From contig JAHRBC010000007.1 in NCBI GenBank assembly GCA_022702545.1, positions 3,596,001 through 3,660,000 on the forward strand: 64,000 bases of DNA, in the 5' to 3' direction. The notes under the pieces are model-generated. The model was not told the origin of the DNA. It made no database searches and worked only from the letters and a program-made list of their open reading frames with translations. Source of the stretch: Phycomyces nitens. Taxonomy: Eukaryota > Mucoromycota > Mucoromycetes > Mucorales > Phycomycetaceae. Of the stretch, positions 49,797 through 57,410 are shown one piece after another (within the stretch, counting starts at the first letter, position 1; each line of letters opens with the position of its first letter). The position numbers and the translations under genes were made by a program.

Positions 49797-52700
49797 TTAA
49801 GCATATATTTTTTTAGGTAAAGGGATAACCAGTATCTTTACATTATTTTGGGTCATATGTTCAGCCAGTGCTACTTCTAACAGAATGCGATGTACAGGCA
49901 CAATACTGTGGTAGTTGGCTGGAGAAAATTGTGGCCTACAAATGTCAACACTTTCATGTTCTCTTGTATGCTCGGAATCAAAGACAAACCAGCGAACGTA
50001 CGCAAAAACATGTTGCTTATTGTGATGACGATTTAGTCGGCCATGAGACATAGGGGGCATAGACTGGGAATGGACAAACATATATTGAATCTCGCCTGTG
50101 TACGCAGTCGGATTTTCGTCGTCATTTCCAGAGAACAGAGCTTGAACATAAGAACCATGACCGACAGTACCCTTCTTGCCTTTGTATGACTGGCCAAGGA
50201 GATCGATAGACGCGATCTTGCATATTTGGTTGTCAACAAAATACGGCGAAGATGAGGCATGTCGGTAATCCACTAAATCTGGCTTTGCATATACGAGCTT
50301 ATAGTGTTCCAAGAGATAGGGATATTCAAGGTCGTTCATTGATTCATACGGTTTCATAGAGAGTGGCAACGCAGAAGGAGGGAGAGGTTCGTTGCCTTTG
50401 ATAGAGAGTGGATTCATAGAGGCTTGCATAAATGCTCTCAACCGGAAAGGGCCTTGAGACATGGCATAGGAGGAGGCATGGGAGGAGGCATGGGATGGGG
50501 CATAGGATGGGGCATAGGAGGAGGAGGTAAGCTTGGACATAAAGGGGCGGAAGGGGTTTGACTGGGACATTGAAGAACAGAAGATACATAATCGCCCTTG
50601 TATGCATCATTAATAAAGTTCTTCATGTAGGTGGACTCAAAGCCGTCTTGTCTGTTGGTCTTGATGTTTTTTAACAATCCATTGTATCTCTCAAATGAAA
50701 ACAGCCAATAACCGTACACTGGTCCAAAATCACGAATAATGGTATGAAGATGAAGGTGTAGGTGCATGTTACAAGTGAGAAGATTCGCAGGATATAGGGA
50801 CTGACATCTTCGACCGAACGTTTCCAGGAAATTGTGGGCATCGGTTGCCTCGGAAAACGAGATTGCTGGCTTGACCAAAAGGCGGCAGGCATCAACGAAG
50901 CTGATCCAGTTGTTGAAGTTGTCAGGAGGGAGCACACCTTTCAACAGGACTGGAGATTATACGAGGACCCAGGACTTCCACTCGTCTGCTTTCATGTAGG
51001 AAAAGCCTTTTCCGATCTTGCCTTTGAGGACAGCATAATCGGCCGGCAGAACCATAGACTCGGCAGTCTTTTGCATGGCAGCAAGATCACGGTCTGTGAT
51101 CAGGCCATCGTCAATCCACCTCTCAACCATTCGCTTGGCCGTACCCAAGAAGAGATTGTGCATGGGATCAATGATCGTGCAGCGAACAACGTCAAAGTAT
51201 CCAAGGCGATGCAACTGGGACCATCGAACGCCATTTTCGATTTCTAGCTGATGCCTTTCTGAGGGCGTACTGGCACTCTTCCACACCTCAGCATGCAACC
51301 AATTTTCGACACCACTGCGAAGGGACCACTGTGCAGAGTCGAAGCCACGAAAGTCAACGCTGTTTGTTCCGTCCAAACGAGAGAAACCACGACTACACTT
51401 GAAGCATGCATGGGTGCTGTTGTGGGAAGTAAACCCACTCGTCTTTCTGGCAGCTGGAATGTCGCACGCCACCATAAACAACGCAGCACGGACGGTAACA
51501 CCTGATGAACACTCGGCAGTTCGCATCTTCACACCAACGTACAGCTCTTCCAAATCGTCCACCAACGGCTTGAGATAGTGGTTGATCTCGTCAGATTTTG
51601 GTTCCTTGGGCCCAGGCATAAGTCCAACAAGAATGATGTTCTCTGCCTTGAATCGCTCAGCCCTAGGAAGATTGTTGACGGCCAAGTAGATCGCACCACA
51701 GGAATAGGTCACCCCATCGAACGGCTGGAACCAGTCAACGTTCAATGTCAGCATGAGAGAACGTGGGTCTTGGACGAAAGAAACACCATTCGAGTCCTTG
51801 AGCTCCTTCCACATAGCGCCGTCGTACACATCGCACATCGTGTCTTCGACCTTCAGCTCCTTGTTCCAATGGCGGATTCTTGCTTCGAAATCTGGGCGGA
51901 GGAAAAACACTCTCAACGCCTGCTTGACAGAATGGTAGTTGTATTGGCGTCTGGCTACCAAAGCACCTGATGATGACACCTTCATCAACTGGGAATCGCA
52001 AGAGGAACGTGCTCCTGGCTTCTGGAAATCGCACCGAAGGGGAACAGACCCAGCTTCCTCGTACACCTTGTGACAATCCTGGCACACAACAGATTTCCTT
52101 ATTCCTTGGGACATGGCTGAAAATCCTGTCATGCGCTGCAGACCAAGCAGGCTTGTGGGCAGTTGGAAATCTTGATCATAGATTGTCAAGAGCTTGTTGA
52201 CAAACTCGATCAAGACAACGGCGCCCTTGTCAACCACATAACGGGATGCAAACAGGACAACAGAAATGGCGATGAACCTGTGCACTGGGTTTTCAGGCAT
52301 TTGGGGGAGGCAAAAGGATCTATTTTAAAATGGAAAATATTAACACCCAATTTTTTAGGCTTTTTCTCTATTTAACACTGACCTTCACCATCCAACTCCT
52401 CAACTTCGATCTCTTCCAAATCGCCCTCGTCGTCATCATCACCACCGTCCATCTCATTCTCATCGGCATCGGCATCAGCATCGACATCGACATTAGCCTC
52501 ATTGTCAGCACCAATTTCGCCATGATCGGCAAAAGGATCGGCTTCCAAAAACGGCGAGTTCTCCTGATCACCAAGTACATCTGAGGACCCGACTTTATGG
52601 AACAAGGTAGCCAGATATAGAATATAGTAGTTATTTAGTTTCTATTGCTATGCCAATAAATAATCCTTACGTTCAAAATCAACATCTATCATATTGCGTT

Positions 52701-52913
52701 GAGAGGAGATTTCTAGTAAAATATATTATGATACAATTCATAGAGTGTTTACAAAAGTAACTTGCCCCTTTCGCAATTTTCAAGACGCTCTAATCTTGCT
52801 CTCTTTGCATGACGTTGAGCAGTCAGTTTCTGGACAAGACTGTAACCATTCTTGCTTGTACTGCATCTAGGGCAAAAGCACTTCTCATTGTAGACATCGG
52901 AAGTAGAAGACAT
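49797..52913 (-). pseudogene. CACTA (Tnp2-like) transposase, one in-frame stop and a probable frameshift
   Basis: The first exon (about 52913-52750) begins MSSTSDVYNEKCFCPRC and has a Cys-His finger (CFCPRC...H). A very acidic exon follows (about 52605-52375). The long exon 52300-50438 carries the transposase core: CQDCHKVYEEAGSVPLRC, MLTLNVDWFQPFDGVTYSCGAI, ILVGLMPGPKEPK, CFKCSRGFSR, DVVRCTIIDPMHNLFLGTAKRM, and then the DUF4218-type block VLPPDNFNNWISFVDACRLL, GYWLFSFERYNGLL. A TAA at 50957-50959 interrupts KSWVLV/SPVLLKG. After a Pro-rich repeat near 50460-50520 the frame changes, and the C-terminus continues at 50570-49797 (YFVDNQICKIASI ... VRWFVFDSEHTRE). The stop makes it likely dead; the frame change could be an intron or a shift. 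Confidence 0.85.
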
Positions 52914-53934
52914 GGTATTTGTGTATTGAAGTTTAAACAAAAAGGAAACAAGTGTTACATATGCTTTATTTGCTACGGTTTTATAAGAGTATAAAAATAT
53001 TATCTCCTGTTCTTTATATCCGAGCCAATTAAATACAATAAAACAATATTTTCAAGGTGATCACAAAAAAACGTGTTGAGTTGCAAATTTGCTTCAGCTT
53101 TCTCCACGTTCTCAGTTAACTGTGCACAGTAGAATAGCCCACCGTTTTCCCAGTGGTAAATCTTCAGAGTGTCAGGCTGAGCAAGCTTGGAGAGATTCCA
53201 GAGCAGGCGCGGATGGGAGGTAAGAGGAGGGGGAGGAGGGACAAAAGGAGTGAAGGTGAGGTTGACCATTTTGTGGTCAGAGCCCAAGGAAAGATCGGAA
53301 CGGATAAGCATAGAGGGATTCATAAGGGGGGAAGAGGAAAGAAAAAGGTCAATGACACTGGAACGAGGGTTGCCAGCCCCGCCAGAAAGAAAGGTAGGAA
53401 GGCCAAATGCAAGTAGCTCATTCCAACAAGTGAGGCCAGTTTCCTGGATCCACGAGAGGAGAGAGGTTCCTCGCGAAGTGGTAACATGATCACCAATAAA
53501 GGATCCCATGCGAGAATTAAAATCTCCACAAAGGATGGTGTTGGAGGAGGGGATTGAGGTGGAGGAAAGAGGAAGATCGCGAACGATAGCAATTGCATCG
53601 ATGTCAGAGAGGGAAGGAGGGAGGTAAAGGCAGTGGATGAGACAATCGAATACAATGCATGAAAGGACATAGGGAGAGGTGGATGGGAGAACGGAAATGG
53701 GGTAAGGGAAAGAAGGATTGACAAGGAGAGAGATACCCATGCAGCCGCGGCTAGCATTGGAGACAGACTGACCGTAGGTATGGTACTGCTGCCAAGAAGT
53801 AGAGTAACGATGGGGGGAGAGGAGCCATGTTTCGGTAATGAAGAGGAGGGAGGATGAGGAAGCATAGTGAAGGATTGAAGGTAGGGTTTGTTTGGCGAGC
53901 CCATTCGCATTCCATAATGAGATTGTTACTGGAT

Positions 53935-55191
53935 TCATAGGTCAGAAAAGGAGTGGGAGGGAGTGCTGGCAGTGTGGATGGAGAGATCAGGGTTGGGTTG
54001 GGTGCGGCGAGGGGGGAGGATTTCGAGCAACTGCTCTTCACTGATCCAGCCCTGTTCACAGCAGGAACGGGCAACGGCAAACTTGACAGGGGCACGGATG
54101 AACCCAATGGCTCGAAGCATATGTTCATTGTGAACGTGGAGGGCTTTAGAGGCACGGTCCTCAGGAGAAAGAGTGGCAAGAGCAGGGTCACGGAGGTGGA
54201 CAGGGTCCAGAGGGTCGAAAGTCTTGAGTGTCTCCACTCCATAGCCAGCCAGAATGGTCGTGAGTTCAGGGGCATATTCATTGTGAACCAACATACCCAT
54301 AACCTTACGATCAGGGTAATGAAGGTCTAGGACACGGGCATTGTCAATCTTCAATTTCCGAAGACGTTGGCGTTGGGCACTAATGGGGAGACGGACAGCA
54401 TTGGGAACGTATACGATCTGGAAACCAGGATCTTCGTCCTCACGAATGGTCATGCCTCGCACAACTGCAGCAATAGCCTTGGCAGTGGGGGCTTTACGTC
54501 TGGGCGTGGGGGAGGACTTTGCAGCAGCAGAAGCATAGCTGGGCTTCTGGGAGGAGGACGGGGCAGATGGGGAAGGGGACAAGGAGGGGAAATCGGCGAA
54601 GGCTGAGGTAGAGGGCTTGGGGGAGACATGGGCATATTTGGATGCAGCTGCACCTTGGGAGAAGTCAGGCTGTGTCTGAGACAAATGAGCAATGGTGTCC
54701 TCAGCAGCAGACAGGGCCTCCTTCAGACGGGAATTCTCCTGCAGGACATCCTCCATTGCATTTACCCGAATGGTCAGGTCGTGGACCAGGGTCCAGAGGT
54801 CTTGGGTGGGAGGGGGGAGGGCTTGGGGTGGAGGGACATCATCATCCAGGATCTCCACAACATCGTCCATAGTGACAGAATCATCCTGGACAGGGACAGC
54901 AGGGGAGGAAGGGCGGCTAGAGGCTAAGACCTCAGGGATCTTATGCTGGACCCCATTAATAAGGGCCTGCATGGAAGAGGCATTATAGTGCGCACCACAG
55001 CGACACTTGAACTGGGGGCTGCCAGTTGAGGTGGCAGACCCATTGGAGACTATTTTGCCAGTAGCTTGGCAACGGGAACAGGTCAGGACTGGGCGAAACT
55101 TGACAAAGTCTGCCTTGAGGCCAGAGAGGAGGATGGTGGTGGGAGAGGTACCATTAGAGGGGCGGGGAACGGATTTCTGAGAGCCAATCAT
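53935..55191 (-). CDS. LINE copy 2 ORF1 (Gag-like nucleic-acid-binding protein)
   Basis: 418 residues in one open frame from MIGSQKSVPRPSNG to PSHSFSDL. It has an N-terminal Cys cluster (CSRCQATGK ... FKCRCGAHYN), a coiled coil (NAMEDVLQENSRLKEALSAAEDTIAHL) and a Pro/Ser/Ala-rich middle. A conserved C-terminal module carries IVYVPNAVRLPISAQRQRLRKLKI. ORF1 proteins of LINEs bind element RNA and act as chaperones. The stop TGA overlaps the ORF2 start as ATGA. The start at 55191 matches copy 1 (33240). Confidence 0.9.
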   Translation of the reverse strand: MIGSQKSVPRPSNGTSPTTILLSGLKADFVKFRPVLTCSRCQATGKIVSNGSATSTGSPQFKCRCGAHYNASSMQALINGVQHKIPEVLASSRPSSPAVPVQDDSVTMDDVVEILDDDVPPPQALPPPTQDLWTLVHDLTIRVNAMEDVLQENSRLKEALSAAEDTIAHLSQTQPDFSQGAAASKYAHVSPKPSTSAFADFPSLSPSPSAPSSSQKPSYASAAAKSSPTPRRKAPTAKAIAAVVRGMTIREDEDPGFQIVYVPNAVRLPISAQRQRLRKLKIDNARVLDLHYPDRKVMGMLVHNEYAPELTTILAGYGVETLKTFDPLDPVHLRDPALATLSPEDRASKALHVHNEHMLRAIGFIRAPVKFAVARSCCEQGWISEEQLLEILPPRRTQPNPDLSIHTASTPSHSFSDL

Positions 55192-55612
55192 CAGAGGAGG
55201 AGGGGAGAAAAAATTTCTGGGAAAATGGGAGGGGGAGAACCAAATAAAAGCTCTGAAACAGGGACGAAAAAGTGCGAAGTGGAGGGTAGGAGGCCAGGAA
55301 CACTTGCAGAGAAGGCAGAGAGAGCAGAAGTTGGGCGTACAGGTACGGGCAACCGAGATGATGTTGGAGATGCTAACAATCGGGAGTGATTATGGGACAG
55401 ATGCGAAGATCTTGATGATGGCGATGTAGACAATGTGGCAAAAAGTTATTGGAATTGGATAAAAATTGGAGAGGATGTATAAAAGACAATGACGATCAAG
55501 CCTGCTGCAAAAAACAATAGGGTTGATAGACTAGTTAAAGAGGTATGGGCTAAAGAAGTATTTTATTGGGGTTTGAATCCAGAAAATTGATCTTTACACG
55601 GAAGAAGTGTGT

Positions 55613-55627
55613 GGTTTCTTGGTGTAG
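55613..55627 (+). repeat. 15-nt copy of the tRNA-Val 5' end (insertion scar 2)
   Basis: Identical to nucleotides 1-15 of the tRNA at 57251. It lies between the 5' end of LINE copy 2 and the 3' end of LINE copy 3, so it is the right duplication of one insertion and the left duplication of the next. Confidence 0.85.
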
Positions 55628-55796
55628 GTAAAAGTGTTTATTTGGAAGGCTAGTGGGCACACGCACTATAGTGCTATTGCCCGCCTTTAAGAGTACAGAA
55701 AAATGGAAAGATATGAAAAAAACCCTAGGTGAAAAAGGGAAAAACTGGGGGAAGGAGACTAAGCTAAGGGAAACAAAAATGTGGGGAAGGTGGTGT

Positions 55797-56473
55797 TGAC
55801 GCGTGATGTGTTTGTATGGTTGTGTATGGTAACCGAACGGGCGACAAATAAAATATATAAAAGAAACAATGAAAGAACCAGTAAAAGACTAACGAAACTC
55901 AACAGAAATATCCCCAAAATGACCGGGCAAAATATAACTGCTCTTCAGAGATCGAGAGCTTAAACTCAAAAGAATAAAATAACCGTAAAATTGATCGTAA
56001 AACTGACTCATAATATTTATTCATTAGAAAAGAATGTCTTTTATAGACAAAGAAAATAACTAAAAGAATAACCGAAAAATGAAATAATAAAATAATAAAA
56101 TGATGCCATCAAGGCCAAAGGAAAATATAATAAAAAAAAATACTATAACATAGTAAAGAAAGGGGTAAGACAAAGAAGTAGGGGAAATAAACTAAAGAAG
56201 TACAGAATGGTGCAATCCTGCAAGAAAGTGAGAAAGGATTCACAAAGGAAATATAAAAGGAAAGAGTATAAAAAGGAAATAATAAAATGTGATAAAATAA
56301 AATAAAGAAAAATTGAAAAGAAAGAGAAATAAAGAAACTCGGGGATCGGCCATCCTTACTCGGCTCGGACTTCTTCTTCGGACTGGTCCGGCATCCGACC
56401 CCTCCTAGGCCTTTTCCGGGCCTTTGGTCCGGCTTCATGGTCGAAACCGAACCTGCCCACAACACACGTGTCA
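55797..56473 (-). repeat. Solo LTR, family A relative (677 bp)
   Basis: It starts TGACGCGTGATGTG and ends CACACGTGTCA, like the 752-base family A LTR, but the body has diverged and is shorter. GTGT precedes it (55793-55796), and GTG(T) follows by way of the next LTR (57242-57245). The insertion point is 9 bases upstream of tRNA-Val. Confidence 0.82.
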
Positions 56474-56476
56474 GTG

Positions 56477-57240
56477 TGACGCGTGTTGAGTTTGGTTGTG
56501 TAGCGTAAACTGGTCAAGAAGGTTTACGGACAGTTAAGGGCTAGTTGATTTCACTCGGGACAATCAACGGACAGGAATCGGGATAAGAACGGACAGAAAA
56601 ACGGACGGCAACGGACAGAAAAACGGACAGAAAAACGGACAGATAATACGGACAACGGACAACGGAACCAACAGTGAGACAGAGATCTTATAACTTTAAC
56701 GGAAAACAGCCTTGTATTTCACTCAGGACAATACAAGCTCGAATTGGGTTCAAAAGAAAATAATCGGAAAACTGAATGAATTTTATTGATAGAGATATTG
56801 CTCTTCTTTTATACAAAACTATTGAATAGCTCTTCTTACTAATTATGTTATTCAAATATCATTCCAACTACAACTAAAGATAAAATAGATTATATGAACA
56901 AATCCGGAAAAGTGTCAATGAACAAGAGGTATAAAATATGGGGGGTAAGCTGGAAAGAATTATCGAAGTGTGAACAATGGAATGGGTAAAGGTAAAAATG
57001 TCAGGGTAAATCGAAGTAAGGGGAAATAATCTTTAAAGATAAAAAAGGAAAAAGAGTTGAGACAATATTCTGGACAAGGAATCCGGAAATTGGGGATAAC
57101 TTCAGGTCCCGCTGAAGTTCTGACGATGGTAGTGACGGTTAGTTGTGACGTAGCACTTTTTCTTGGTGGGGCCCTTAGTGACGTCACGGAGTTTCTGCTA
57201 GTTTTGTGGTGCAGCTGGCAATTCTACAACACCTGTATCA
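56477..57240. repeat. Solo LTR, family B relative (764 bp), ending 10 bp upstream of tRNA-Val
   Basis: It starts TGACGCGTGTTGAG and ends ACACCTGTATCA. AGTG is duplicated (56473-56476 and 57241-57244). Near 56585-56660 it holds a short tandem repeat of (A)ACGGACAG(A) units. It shares ends with the LTR at 34418-35609. Confidence 0.82.
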
Positions 57241-57250
57241 AGTGTAACAG

Positions 57251-57324
57251 GGTTTCTTGGTGTAGTTGGTTATCACGTCTGTCTAACACACAGACGGTCG
57301 CCAGTTCAAGTCTGGCAGAAATCA
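57251..57324 (+). tRNA. tRNA-Val (anticodon AAC)
   Basis: 74 bases fold as a standard tRNA without intron. The acceptor stem GGTTTCT pairs with AGAAATC (one G-U), with discriminator A at 57324. The anticodon arm is TCTGT-CTAACAC-ACAGA, anticodon AAC, which reads GUU and, with inosine, other Val codons. The T arm is GCCAG-TTCAAGT-CTGGC with a perfect stem. The A box lies at about 57258-57269 (TGGTGTAGTTGG) and the B box at about 57303-57313 (AGTTCAAGTCT). A run of seven T follows directly, a Pol III terminator. No defect is visible, so it is probably a working gene despite the insertions on its 5' side. Confidence 0.95.
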
Positions 57325-57331
57325 TTTTTTT
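57325..57331 (+). terminator. Pol III terminator of tRNA-Val
   Basis: Seven consecutive T residues begin at the base after the discriminator. Confidence 0.85.
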
Positions 57332-57410
57332 GTTTCTGATCTGGGACGATCTTCCTTTTACTATTGTTGTTCCTGATCTAGGCTATCTTCCAATTCACTG
57401 TAAACATATG

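Larger units (their letters stand above)
45595..53155 (-). mobile_element. EnSpm/CACTA DNA transposon, 7,561 bp, two genes
   Basis: Ends are CACTGCAAAAACTGTGGGG on the left and, inverted, CACTGGGAAAACGGTGGGC on the right. A GTA duplication flanks it inside LINE copy 2 ORF2. It carries a Tnp2-like transposase gene (minus) and a convergent multi-exon second gene (plus). A subterminal tandem repeat array lies near the left end. It is a different family from X1/X2, which have CACTA ends. Confidence 0.92.
43078..53938 (-). pseudogene. LINE copy 2 ORF2: endonuclease and reverse transcriptase, split by the CACTA insertion
   Basis: The endonuclease part runs from 53938 to 53159 (ISLWNANGLAKQ, LLFITETWLLS, LCGDFNSRMGSF, SSVIDLFLSS, LGSDHKMVNLTF), a complete APE-type set. 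The reverse transcriptase part runs from 45591 to 43078 (LPARKAPGVDHLRAEML, FKKGDPTNPSNFRPISL, LVNTLLFADDVAIIATPEAM, then PCSCGSHTTSRRHVLEC). The split falls after DTLKIY, and GTA is duplicated at the junctions (45592-45594 and 53156-53158). No other stop was seen in either part. The order EN, RT, Cys-His finger without RNase H is common in fungal Tad/L1-like LINEs. Confidence 0.9.
42780..55612 (-). mobile_element. LINE copy 2 (non-LTR retrotransposon), full length, split by a CACTA element
   Basis: Without the 7,561-base CACTA element and its 3-base duplication the LINE is about 5.27 kb. On the minus strand it has a 5' UTR of about 420 bases, ORF1, ORF2 overlapping ORF1 by ATGA, and a 3' UTR ending …AATAAACACTTTTAC with no poly(A) tail. 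Both ends are bounded by the same 15-nt tRNA-Val sequence (42765-42779 and 55613-55627). Its frames are open apart from the CACTA insertion, unlike copy 1. Confidence 0.92.
55628..57250 (-). mobile_element. LINE copy 3, 5'-truncated, split by two LTRs
   Basis: 55628-55796 is nearly identical to the last 170 bases of LINE copy 2. The copy 2 sequence goes on GGTGGTGTAACAGCAG. Here GGTGGTGT is followed by two LTRs (55797-57240), and GTGTAACAG reappears at 57242-57250 directly before the tRNA. So this is a LINE of roughly 175 bases, truncated at its 5' end and joined to tRNA nucleotide 1, into which LTR elements later inserted. Confidence 0.75.

Noticed and set aside
50957..50975. A 19-base intron that would remove the CACTA transposase stop (GTCCTC...CAG)
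   Set aside because: Too short for splicing; the sequence on both sides reads through in the same frame, so a nonsense change is simpler.
42765..55627. The tRNA fragment as a SINE head or as part of the LINE 3' UTR
   Set aside because: It is in the opposite sense to the LINE and is also found directly after the LINE 5' end, as expected for a target duplication; not fully excluded until other copies are seen.
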